Source: Rhodospirillales bacterium (GTDB taxonomy: Bacteria > Pseudomonadota > Alphaproteobacteria > Rhodospirillales > Thalassospiraceae). From it: a stretch of DNA of 64,000 nt. The position numbers were made by a program, and so were the translations under genes. Positions 51,401 to 60,122 of the stretch are shown piece by piece; positions within the stretch are counted from its first letter, which is position 1; each line of letters starts with the position of its first letter. The notes under the pieces are model-generated. The model saw only the letters and a program-made list of their open reading frames with translations, did no database searches and was not told where the DNA came from. Location: NCBI GenBank assembly GCA_019634165.1, contig JAHQVT010000012.1, positions 367,528-431,527 on the forward strand, in the 5' to 3' direction.

Positions 51401-52051
51401 TTACAGGTGATGATCTTCGGGATCGAACGTATCTTCGACCCGATAGGACAGATGCGTCCCCGGCTTGAAGATGTTCGTTGCCGCAGCGAACAGGAACTGA
51501 ATACCCGTAACGGTCAGACCGAAAGGAACCCAGAGGACGGTGAAATAGTATGGAATGCGCAAGGCCGGTGTCAGACGGTTTGATGTAATCAAGGATGAGA
51601 CATAACCGACCGAATACCACGCCAGCAAAAACAGAAGGCAGGCGGTGCCGGTTGTAATAATGATCATCATGATCTTGCTGGCTTTGGGGCCAAGCATATC
51701 GGTAAAGGCCGACATGCGAATGTGGCGCCCCATGCGGGCGGCCTCGCTTATGCCGACAAATGTCACAAGAATGATCAGAAACTGGTTGAGTTCTTCGGAA
51801 AAGAAGATGCTCGAATTAAATGCAAGACGCATGACCACGTTGGCGACCGTGTTGATCGCCATGATCACGATACTCCACCCCAAAAGCTGCCGCTCGACCA
51901 CGGATAACCCGTCATCAAGCCGTTTCAGAATGCCCAGCACCCCACCGCTTAGGGCGGGGGTCTCCCCGTTAGAGTCTGACATACGACCTCCTTGATGCGC
52001 GTGCGATACATTGTTGTAAAACGTGGTGTGTGATGAATGGTTCCCCCACAC
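51401..52051 (-). CDS. teaB: TRAP transporter small permease, ectoine type
   Basis: DctQ-type 4-TM protein, EAARMGRHIRMSAFTDMLGPKASKIMMI. Confidence 0.85.
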   Translation of the reverse strand: MWGNHSSHTTFYNNVSHAHQGGRMSDSNGETPALSGGVLGILKRLDDGLSVVERQLLGWSIVIMAINTVANVVMRLAFNSSIFFSEELNQFLIILVTFVGISEAARMGRHIRMSAFTDMLGPKASKIMMIIITTGTACLLFLLAWYSVGYVSSLITSNRLTPALRIPYYFTVLWVPFGLTVTGIQFLFAAATNIFKPGTHLSYRVEDTFDPEDHHL

Positions 52052-52116
52052 CTATCGTCATTCGCTTCGCGCCAGATTGGTCAGAATAAAAACGCTTTGT
52101 GACGGTTCAATCAGAT

Positions 52117-52134
52117 TTTTGTCATGACACAAAA
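52117..52134. promoter_or_regulatory. Candidate EnuR operator upstream of teaB-teaC-eutABC-doeAB
   Basis: TTTTGTCATGACACAAAA, 17/18 identical to 53609-53626. Confidence 0.65.
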
Positions 52135-52136
52135 AA

Positions 52137-53534
52137 TCAATACATTACGTCGAAGCCATGGACGCCTGGCATTTGATCCATCGTATGACGAATTTGCATT
52201 AATCCCCGATGGGTTGTTGGTGTATCTGGTGCACCGCCAAGGCAGATGCGAATGGCATTGGGGCGGGGGACTTTTACGGTCATGAACGGGTCAGAAATCG
52301 TAACAGCCACGCCATTTTTACGCAGTTCTGAGGCAAACCATTCTTCCTGCCAGTGTTCAGGAATCCGCACCCACGCACTAAGCGATGTCGGGTGGTGGCG
52401 GACAACCGCATCGCCCAGAATTTCGGCAACAAGGGCCTGCCTTTCACGCATCAGGGCGCGTTGGACCGTAACGGCCTGATCAACCGTTCCATCCAGAATC
52501 CAGCGTGCGCCGATCTCTGCCATCAATGGAGTCCCCATCCAGCCGGTGACGCGCAGCACGCTGCTGGCGCGAATTGAAAGGTGCTGTGGAACGGTCAAAA
52601 AACCGGTGCGCAAACCGGGCATGACGATTTTGGTCAAGCTTGAAACATGGAAGCCAAGTTTTGGCAGGAAGCTGGTAATGGTCGGCAGGTTTTGTTCAAG
52701 AAGCGGGCGGTAGACATCATCCTCGATGACATATACGCCGTAATGTTCGGCGATCTCGGCGATTTTTTTACGCCGTTCCAACCCCATTAAACAGTTGGTC
52801 GGATTGGTGAAAATGGGTGTGACCACAAGGGCGCGGATCTGACGGTGTTGGCATTCACGCTCAAATGCTTCGGGCAGGATGCCTTCTTCGTCCGTCGGCA
52901 AAGCACCCAGTTTGAACCGTAAAATACTGGCTGTGCCAATCACACCATGATCGGTCAGGCTTTCGGTCAGGACCACATCATCGGGCTGCACAATCGTTGA
53001 AAGGGCGGTAAAGACGCCTTGGGCGGCCCCATTGGTGATGAGGAGGTTGGGGATGGTAACATCGACCCCCATGCTGGCCAGCCAGTTGCAGCCAATTTCG
53101 CGATGATATTCAAACCCTGCAACCGGACGGCAGCTTTCCATCCAGCCATGATGGGGTTCTTCTGCAAGTTTGGCATGTATCTGGCGCGATAAATCATTGT
53201 GATAATCGGTATAGGCGGCCCGAACGATTGAAAGGTCGATCAAGTCCGGTTGGCGATTATCAAGGATAAAGGTCGATGCCCGGTCCGTCAGGCGGGCCTG
53301 AACAAAGGTGCCGCGCCGTCTTTCGGAGCGTAAATAACCCTGTCGCTCAACTTCCTTATAAGCAGCACTGACGGTTTGGACGCTGACTTTAAGGCGATAT
53401 GCCAATTCCCGATGGGTTGGCATGCGGACATCATGGCGCAGGCGTCCCGACTCGATGTCGGTGATTATTGCTTCGACCAGTGCCTTGTATTTCGGCCCTG
53501 TTTCCCCGCTTAGATCTATGTCTGGCAACCACAT
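52137..53534 (-). CDS. enuR: MocR-type GntR/aminotransferase-fused regulator of ectoine utilization
   Basis: GntR wHTH (MPTHRELAYRLKVSVQTVSAAYKEVERQGYL) plus class-I aminotransferase domain with SLTKIVMPGLRTGF PLP Lys; genomic context. Confidence 0.88.
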   Translation of the reverse strand: MWLPDIDLSGETGPKYKALVEAIITDIESGRLRHDVRMPTHRELAYRLKVSVQTVSAAYKEVERQGYLRSERRRGTFVQARLTDRASTFILDNRQPDLIDLSIVRAAYTDYHNDLSRQIHAKLAEEPHHGWMESCRPVAGFEYHREIGCNWLASMGVDVTIPNLLITNGAAQGVFTALSTIVQPDDVVLTESLTDHGVIGTASILRFKLGALPTDEEGILPEAFERECQHRQIRALVVTPIFTNPTNCLMGLERRKKIAEIAEHYGVYVIEDDVYRPLLEQNLPTITSFLPKLGFHVSSLTKIVMPGLRTGFLTVPQHLSIRASSVLRVTGWMGTPLMAEIGARWILDGTVDQAVTVQRALMRERQALVAEILGDAVVRHHPTSLSAWVRIPEHWQEEWFASELRKNGVAVTISDPFMTVKVPRPNAIRICLGGAPDTPTTHRGLMQIRHTMDQMPGVHGFDVMY

Positions 53535-53608
53535 GGTTCGTTTTCTACCCCTTATGTTTTGCCAAACCCTAACATGTCCTCCGGGTTAATGTGTAGGCGT
53601 CATTGTTA

Positions 53609-53626
53609 TTTTGTCATGAAACAAAA
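53609..53626. promoter_or_regulatory. Candidate EnuR operator in the enuR-teaA divergent intergenic region
   Basis: TTTTGTCATGAAACAAAA. Confidence 0.65.
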
Positions 53627-53753
53627 ACGACATTGACCTGATGCAGGAACATTTCAACACTTTGCCCGTTCATAACATTGATGTGCCAATCAAGCGCCAC
53701 CGATTCCGGGCAAAGACCCGGAAGCTGCGCGTAATAACAAGGGAGACTTCGAT

Positions 53754-54773
53754 ATGAGTTTGAACAAACTCCTCAAGGCGACTCTATCTGCTGCGGCCCT
53801 GTTTGCAGTAGCCGGAACCGCCGCCCACGCTGAAGAATGGAAATTTGCCCACGAAGAAAGCCCGGGCGATGTTCAGGACCTCTATGCTCAGGAATTCAAA
53901 CGTCTGGTGGAAGAAAAAACCAGCGGTGATGTAACGGTTACCATCTACACATATGGTCAGCTTGGGACGGAAAACGACATTACCGAATTAACTGCTGCGG
54001 GGGCGATCCAGTTCTCGAACGCATCTCCGGGGCATTTGGGGACTTTTGTTCCTGAAATTCAGGTCTTTGGTGTGCCTTACCTGCTGTCGCAGGATAACGA
54101 TGTGAACAAAAAAGTTCTTTCGGGCAGCCCGACCATCTATGACGGTCTTGGCAAGGATTTTGAATCCAAAAGCTTGAAGCTTTATACCATGTACCCTGAA
54201 GGCGAGATGGTCTGGACCACCAAGAAAGAAGTCATGAAGCCGGACGATTTTGACGGTGTCAAATTCCGTGTCATGACCTCGCCAATCCTGATCGAAACCT
54301 ATAAATCGTTTGGTTCTGATCCGGTGGCATTGCCATGGGGCGAAGTATATTCGGGTCTTCAGACCAACGTCATTGACGCACAGGTAAACCCGATCTTCTT
54401 CATCGAAAGTGCCAAGTTTTACGAAGTTACCGACTATCTGATTTATGCCGGTCAGCAGCAATACACGACGACGGTTGTGTCGAATGCCGACTTCTATGCA
54501 GGTCTTTCAGATGATCGTAAAGCGATGCTTGCGGACGTCAAAGCCGAACTTGATGACTTCATTTATGATGCCCAAACCAAGGCAAATGAAGCCGCCCTTG
54601 GCCGTATCAAAGAAGCCAAGCCTGACATCAAGGTTATTCGTCTGAGTGACGAACAACGTGCTGCGTTCAAAGATGCTTCCAAAGGCATTGGTGCCAGCCT
54701 TGTTGACGAAGTTGGTGGCGATACTCAGGAAGTTCTCGACGCCCTTCGTAAGGAATTCGGGACTGCGATGTAA
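53754..54773 (+). CDS. teaA: TRAP transporter substrate-binding protein, TeaA-like (ectoine/hydroxyectoine)
   Basis: WKFAHEESPGDVQDLYAQEFKRLVEE, MYPEGEMVWTTKKEV, LPWGEVYSGLQTNVIDAQVNPIFFIES closely resemble my recollection of Halomonas TeaA. Confidence 0.9.
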   Translation: MSLNKLLKATLSAAALFAVAGTAAHAEEWKFAHEESPGDVQDLYAQEFKRLVEEKTSGDVTVTIYTYGQLGTENDITELTAAGAIQFSNASPGHLGTFVPEIQVFGVPYLLSQDNDVNKKVLSGSPTIYDGLGKDFESKSLKLYTMYPEGEMVWTTKKEVMKPDDFDGVKFRVMTSPILIETYKSFGSDPVALPWGEVYSGLQTNVIDAQVNPIFFIESAKFYEVTDYLIYAGQQQYTTTVVSNADFYAGLSDDRKAMLADVKAELDDFIYDAQTKANEAALGRIKEAKPDIKVIRLSDEQRAAFKDASKGIGASLVDEVGGDTQEVLDALRKEFGTAM

Positions 54774-54804
54774 GGGTTAAGCTCTTCCAAAGCTAGAAAC
54801 TTAT

Positions 54805-54836
54805 AAGGCCTCCGCAAGTTTACTTGCGGGGGCCTT
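54805..54836 (+). terminator. Rho-independent-like terminator after teaA
   Basis: AAGGCCTCCGCAAG-TTTA-CTTGCGGGGGCCTT. Confidence 0.7.
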
Positions 54837-55049
54837 TATGCGTTCAATTACTCTTGCTATCCATCGGGCTGTGTATGAACGCACCTTATTAAGGAAACAG
54901 CACAGATTGATGTGTGTGTATTTAACCTGAAAATTCACGTCATTCCTCACAGCTTCAGGGCTTTGTTCGTCTGTTGTTTGACATTGCTGCATCCCGTTTG
55001 CGGAAGATGGCAGCGAATGTCATTGCAATAGAGCCGAAAGGAGTTGGCT

Positions 55050-55463
55050 ATGAATTTCATGACCCTGTTTATGGGAATGCGCGATTTTCTATTTCCGGTT
55101 TTGATGTGCGGAGCAATGCTTCTCGGTGCATTCACGACATCGGCAAAAGCGAGAATTTATAAGGGTGACACGGTTGTAGAACCTGCCGTCTTGAATGAGG
55201 CGGCGCCAGAAAGCGGCCCAACTGTTGAAACTGTGTTGAACGGTTCTGCTGATGCAGATGTTGTCAAAGGGGCCACCAATCCAGGCGGCGAGCAGGGCAA
55301 TAACTATGACCTTGTTCTTGATAGCGGTTCGGTCTGGAAGAAGGATGCTACTGGCTACTTTGTAAAGGTACTGGTTCGCGTCAGCGGGTCCCCGCAGAAG
55401 ACTTGCTCGGTCTATGTCGAGAAAGCAGGTAGTGATTATAAAACTGCCTGCATCAAACAGTGA
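55050..55463 (+). CDS. Hypothetical secreted/periplasmic protein
   Basis: GAAAGGAG RBS upstream of ATG; signal-peptide-like N-term MNFMTLFMGMRDFLFPVLMCGAMLLGAFTTSAKA; two Cys near the C-terminus; no family recognised. Confidence 0.6.
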   Translation: MNFMTLFMGMRDFLFPVLMCGAMLLGAFTTSAKARIYKGDTVVEPAVLNEAAPESGPTVETVLNGSADADVVKGATNPGGEQGNNYDLVLDSGSVWKKDATGYFVKVLVRVSGSPQKTCSVYVEKAGSDYKTACIKQ

Positions 55464-55474
55464 TCCTCACGCAT

Positions 55475-55507
55475 AAAAACAGGGGCCGGTCATGGGCCCG
55501 GCCCCTG
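55475..55507 (-). terminator. Rho-independent terminator for the doeC-doeD transcript
   Basis: Minus strand CAGGGGCCGG...CCGGCCCCTG followed by TTTTT. Confidence 0.8.
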
Positions 55508-55566
55508 TGGAGCACCGCGTCTGGAAGAAGGTTTGACGCGGTGGGACTTTCGGTGGACGGCTGTGT

Positions 55567-56967
55567 TTATTTGCCGGCAGCAACTTCGTCGGCAACCGCA
55601 TCAACGGCCTGTTTGGCAATGTCGATGACCTTGTCGACTTCTGCCTTGGTGATGCAAAGCGGTGGGGCGAAACCAAGGATGTCGCCATGCGGCATGGCAC
55701 GCGCAATCATACCGCGTTCGAGGCAGGCTGCGGAAACGCGCGGACCGATTTTCATGTTCGGATCAAAACGCTCTTTCTTGGTTTTATCAGCAACGAATTC
55801 AAGGGCCGCCATCAGGCCAACGCCACGTGCTTCGCCAACCAGGGGATGATCGTTGAAGGTTTCGCGCATGCGTTGTTGCATGTAACCACCGGTCTCAGCC
55901 GAGTTGCCCGTCAGGTTTTCGCCATCAACGATATCAAGGTTTGCGTTGGCGGCTGCGGCACAGACTGGATGTGCAGAATATGTCCAACCATGACCGAGCG
56001 GGCCCATTTTGTCAGAGCCTTCTTCAAGCACTTTCCAAACGCGTTCGCCAACAATCACACCCGACAGCGGCAGGTAGCCCGATGTTACACCTTTGGCAAT
56101 CGTGATCAGGTCGGGTTTGATGCCATAATGCATGGAGCCGAAGTATGATCCGGTACGGCCAAAGGCAGTGACAACTTCGTCGGCAACCAGAAGGACGTCA
56201 TACTTGTTCAGAACGGCCTGAATGGCTTCCCAGTAGCCTTCTGGCGGGGTGATGATGCCGCCCGTGCCCATGACCGGCTCGCCGATGAAGGCGGCAATGG
56301 TTTCCGGACCTTCGCGCAGGATCATTTTTTCAAGATCATCAGCACAGCGCTTGGCGAATTCTGCTTCGGTTTCACCGGCTTCTGCATTCCAGTAATGGTG
56401 CGGGCAGGTGGTGTGCAAAACAGGGGCGCGCGGCAAATCAAATGCGTTATGGAAGGCGGCAAGGCCCGTCAGGCTGCCGGTCATGATCCCGGAGCCATGA
56501 TAGCCGCGCCAGCGCGAGATGATCTTTTTCTTCTGCGGCAGGCCACGGATGTTGTTGTAGTACCAGATCAGCTTGATGTTGGTTTCGTTGGCATCCGATC
56601 CGGACATGCCGTAATAGACGCGCTGCATGCCTTCTGGCGCAGACTTGATGATGCGGTCTGACAGACGAATGACCGGCTCGTTCCCGTGCCCGACATAGGT
56701 ATGGTAATAGGCCAGTTCTTTGGCCTGGGCATAAATGGCATCGGCAATTTCGGTGCGGCCATAGCCGATATTCACACAGTAAAGACCGGCGAATGCATCG
56801 AGGCTTTCGAGGCCTTCGGTGTCATGAATGTAAATGCCCTTGCCGCCATTGATGATGCGGTTCGGGGTTTCGCCGTCCGCGTGCTGGCGCATGTTGGTCG
56901 ACGGATGCATGAAATGCGCCCGGTCCATCGCCTGCAGGTCGGCGGTTGAGTTTTTAATAACATTCAT
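55567..56967 (-). CDS. doeD: Class III aminotransferase, probable L-2,4-diaminobutyrate transaminase
   Basis: VLLVADEVVTAFGRTGSYFGSMHYGIKPDLITIAKGVTSGYLPLSGVIV PLP motif; ectoine region context. Confidence 0.83.
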   Translation of the reverse strand: MNVIKNSTADLQAMDRAHFMHPSTNMRQHADGETPNRIINGGKGIYIHDTEGLESLDAFAGLYCVNIGYGRTEIADAIYAQAKELAYYHTYVGHGNEPVIRLSDRIIKSAPEGMQRVYYGMSGSDANETNIKLIWYYNNIRGLPQKKKIISRWRGYHGSGIMTGSLTGLAAFHNAFDLPRAPVLHTTCPHHYWNAEAGETEAEFAKRCADDLEKMILREGPETIAAFIGEPVMGTGGIITPPEGYWEAIQAVLNKYDVLLVADEVVTAFGRTGSYFGSMHYGIKPDLITIAKGVTSGYLPLSGVIVGERVWKVLEEGSDKMGPLGHGWTYSAHPVCAAAANANLDIVDGENLTGNSAETGGYMQQRMRETFNDHPLVGEARGVGLMAALEFVADKTKKERFDPNMKIGPRVSAACLERGMIARAMPHGDILGFAPPLCITKAEVDKVIDIAKQAVDAVADEVAAGK

Positions 56968-57009
56968 TTTTGTTCTCCCATGTGAATGCGGTTGTATTGG
57001 ATGCGCGCG

Positions 57010-58524
57010 TTATTGTTTGAATGCAGCGCAGACATATTTGAGTTCGGTGAATTCTTCGAGACCGTGACGTGATCCTTCGCGGCCAAGGCCAGATTGTTTG
57101 ACCCCGCCAAACGGGATCGGTGCGCCGGTAATTTTCACGCAGTTCAGCGCAACCATGCCGTATTCAAGGGCGTTTGAAACGCGGTTCGCGCGGTCATGGT
57201 CCTTGGTAAACAGATAGGCTGCAAGGCCATATTCGCTGTCATTGGCCTGATTGATGACGTCTTGCTCAAATTCAAATGCCATGACGGGTGCTACCGGGCC
57301 AAAAGTTTCTTCGCGGTAGATTTGCATGTCACTGGTGACATCGGCAAGCAAAGTCGGGGCATAGAACAATCCGCCCATCTTTTTGCCGCCGGTCAAAACA
57401 CGGGCACCTTTGGCGCGCGCATCGGCAACATGTTCTTCGCATTTGCCAACCGCACGGTCATGCATCAGCGGGCCAATTTCGACATGTTCCTCGATCCCGT
57501 TGCCAACGCGCAGTTCGGCAATGGCCTTGGCGTATTTATCAAGAAATTCATCATAGATGCCGCTTTGAACAAAGATGCGGTTTGCCGCAAGGCAATCCTG
57601 GCCGCTGGTGGCAAATTTGGCATTGATCGCATGGGTGACGGCTTCATCGACATCCACATCATCAAACAGAATAAACGGGGCATGACCGCCCAGTTCCATC
57701 GACATTTTCTTGATGGTCTGTGCACCTTGCGACAAAAGCAACCGCCCGACTTCGGTTGAGCCGGTAAAGGACAGTGCGCGAACAATCGGGTTGCCGCACA
57801 GCTCGCCCACCACGGGGGTCGGATCACCGGTGATGATGTTAAACACGCCAGCCGGTATGCCCGCCCGTTCGGCCAGTTCGGCCAATGCGGTGGCCGAAAA
57901 CGGTGTTTCGGTGGCCGGGCGGACAATCATGGTGCAGCCCGCAGCCAAGGCGGCTGCGGCTTTGCGCGTGATCATCGCGCATGGGAAGTTCCATGGGGTG
58001 ACGGCGGCGGTGACGCCGATCGGTTCGCGTTTGACCGACATGTTGCGACCGGGCAGGTGGGATGTGATGTTTTCAACATTCATCCGCTTGGCTTCTTCGG
58101 CATAGAACTCAATAAAGCTTGCGGCATAGTCGATCTCGCCACGCGATTCCGTGATTGGCTTTCCCTGTTCCAAGGTCATGAGAAGAGCCAGATCTTCCTT
58201 GTTTTCGATCAGAAGATCATGCCAGCGCTTGAGCGCATTGGCGCGTTCTTGCGGCAGAAGGGCCGCCCATGTTGGGAGCGCTTTTTTCGCTGCAGCAATT
58301 GCCGTACGGGTTTCAGAAATGCCCATGTTTGGCACGGTGCCGATGAAGCTGCCGTCGAACGGGTTGGTGACTTCGATGGCCTGCAGATTATCGGCAGAGC
58401 ACCAGCGCCCGTCAATATAGGCGTGTTCGCGCAGCAGCCGAAGATCAGCAAGCTGGCTTAACGACACGCAACGCTGTTCTTTTGATTGTGCCGACATCGG
58501 GAACTCCTTGAAACGTGCTGGCAT
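57010..58524 (-). CDS. doeC: NAD(P)-dependent (aspartate/succinate) semialdehyde dehydrogenase, DoeC-like
   Basis: MSMELGGHAPFILFDD and FATSGQDCLAANRIFVQ ALDH motifs; adjacent doeD; true start possibly 58497 (MSAQSKEQRC). Confidence 0.85.
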   Translation of the reverse strand: MPARFKEFPMSAQSKEQRCVSLSQLADLRLLREHAYIDGRWCSADNLQAIEVTNPFDGSFIGTVPNMGISETRTAIAAAKKALPTWAALLPQERANALKRWHDLLIENKEDLALLMTLEQGKPITESRGEIDYAASFIEFYAEEAKRMNVENITSHLPGRNMSVKREPIGVTAAVTPWNFPCAMITRKAAAALAAGCTMIVRPATETPFSATALAELAERAGIPAGVFNIITGDPTPVVGELCGNPIVRALSFTGSTEVGRLLLSQGAQTIKKMSMELGGHAPFILFDDVDVDEAVTHAINAKFATSGQDCLAANRIFVQSGIYDEFLDKYAKAIAELRVGNGIEEHVEIGPLMHDRAVGKCEEHVADARAKGARVLTGGKKMGGLFYAPTLLADVTSDMQIYREETFGPVAPVMAFEFEQDVINQANDSEYGLAAYLFTKDHDRANRVSNALEYGMVALNCVKITGAPIPFGGVKQSGLGREGSRHGLEEFTELKYVCAAFKQ

Positions 58525-58677
58525 GTTTGCGCCAAGCGTGTTTGTTGAACTGCAAGGAGGCTATCAGCAGTTTCTCAGAGGAGGTTTCCGAACTCAGGGC
58601 CATTTGATGCGTTTTTTTTGGCACAGCAGGGGGAAATCGGGATGTTTCTTCTGTCGGGTATTAAAAACGCCTAAAAA

Positions 58678-58923
58678 TCAATCGTCTGCAGGTGTCAGAT
58701 ATTTCTGCACTTCCTGCCTTTGACGACGTTTTTCAATGACCGTACGGACAATGATCACGGCAAAGAACAAAACCACAATGCTGGTCGACATCGGAAAGGC
58801 AAAGGGAATACCAACAACAAACAACAATGCGCCAAGGATGCTGCCACCCAAGATCACGATAAAGCCGCCAAGGATGACGACGGCAATAACGGTGGCCAGC
58901 AGGATGGAGGCGATCTTATTCAT
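58678..58923 (-). CDS. Small membrane protein of unknown function (81 aa)
   Basis: MNKIASILLATVIAVVILGGFIVILGGSILGALLFVVGIPFAFPMSTSIVVLFFAVIIVRTVIEKRRQRQEVQKYL, two TM segments. Confidence 0.6.
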   Translation of the reverse strand: MNKIASILLATVIAVVILGGFIVILGGSILGALLFVVGIPFAFPMSTSIVVLFFAVIIVRTVIEKRRQRQEVQKYLTPADD

Positions 58924-59061
58924 TCAAGGACAGTCTTTGTTGGAAAGAGGCGAAATATAGGGCCAATTATCGACATGAATGGCGGCAAAAAGTTGACCGA
59001 AGCGCAGTCAGGTGCGAAACCTTCAATCAACCATATCCAACCTTATAAAGAATTTGTCCGC

Positions 59062-60021
59062 ATGACCAAAGTTTCCTTCGTTGTCACAGTTTTCAACAAA
59101 GAAGAGTACCTGCCGCTTGTGATCCGATCACTTGACGCGCAAATAGGGGACTTTGAACGGGAATATGTTTTTGTCGATGACGGGTCATCCGATCGTTCGG
59201 TCGAGGTGATCAAAGAATGCACCAAGGACGCAGAATTTACGGTTCAGATCGTCAGTCAGGTCAATCAGGGCGCATCGGTTGCCCATGATGCCGGGGTTGC
59301 CGCGGCAACCGGTGACTGGATCAAGTTTTGCGATGGTGATGATTTGCTGGCCCCGGATGCGACACGTAATTTGTTAGCGGCATGTGAGCGCCATAATACG
59401 GAACATGCTTGGGGCGATCTGGAATATTTTGAATTTGGCGGGGAAAAAGACCCGCTGGATCGACCATCTTCGGAATTGCCAGAGGATTATCAAAGCATTG
59501 ATGACGGGCTTAGTTTTTTTATCCGCAACTGTCCGGCCAATTCAACTTCGATGTTGATTGGACGTGAATTCTATTTGCGGGCAGGTGGTTGTAACAAGGC
59601 GTTGGTTTCGCCTGATCAGATGCTGTTTTTGCGTCTGTTCCGCACCGGGCCGGGGGTTCATTTGCAAGGGGCTGTTGGTTTGCTGCCGGATGCGGCACCG
59701 GGGCGTTTGTCATCGCAAAAGGGACGGTCGCGCTATGAGTCTGTTTTGGCCCTACATACCGTAATGACAGAAGCACCAGGTATTCCAGCACGTCATATGG
59801 CAGAAGCCTATCGTCGGGCAACGGCGCGGGCCTATCGTTTTGATCGCCGCAATCATGGCAAGATTATTTCTGCCCACCTGATGCGGTATCTGGAAAGCAA
59901 ACTTATGGTGCCAGCTCGTCCGCAAGATCGGGTGTATGCGGCCCTTGGTGCCTTTACCGATGATGGTCGTATAGAACGTCCGGAAAACTGGAAGCCAGCA
60001 GCTATTCGCACACCATCCTGA
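59062..60021 (+). CDS. Glycosyltransferase family 2
   Basis: MTKVSFVVTVFNKEEYLPLVIRSLDAQIGDFEREYVFVDDGSSDRSVEVI; upstream extension of the ORF to 58720 is antisense of the small membrane gene. Confidence 0.88.
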   Translation: MTKVSFVVTVFNKEEYLPLVIRSLDAQIGDFEREYVFVDDGSSDRSVEVIKECTKDAEFTVQIVSQVNQGASVAHDAGVAAATGDWIKFCDGDDLLAPDATRNLLAACERHNTEHAWGDLEYFEFGGEKDPLDRPSSELPEDYQSIDDGLSFFIRNCPANSTSMLIGREFYLRAGGCNKALVSPDQMLFLRLFRTGPGVHLQGAVGLLPDAAPGRLSSQKGRSRYESVLALHTVMTEAPGIPARHMAEAYRRATARAYRFDRRNHGKIISAHLMRYLESKLMVPARPQDRVYAALGAFTDDGRIERPENWKPAAIRTPS

Positions 60022-60071
60022 TCATAGTATTCGATCATAAGGATGTTTGGTTCACGGGCGTTTGATATTAG

Positions 60072-60109
60072 AAAACCCAGCATCGGTTTCTTGATGCTGG
60101 GTTTTTTTG
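60072..60109. terminator. Bidirectional rho-independent terminator
   Basis: AAAACCCAGCATC-N8-GATGCTGGGTTTTTTT between convergent genes. Confidence 0.88.
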
Positions 60110-60122
60110 GCGATCATATGTC

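Noticed and set aside
58720-59061. N-terminal extension of the GT2 ORF
   Set aside because: Asn/Asp/Gly-rich translation antisense of a plausible small membrane gene; GT2 homology starts at MTKVSFVV (59062)
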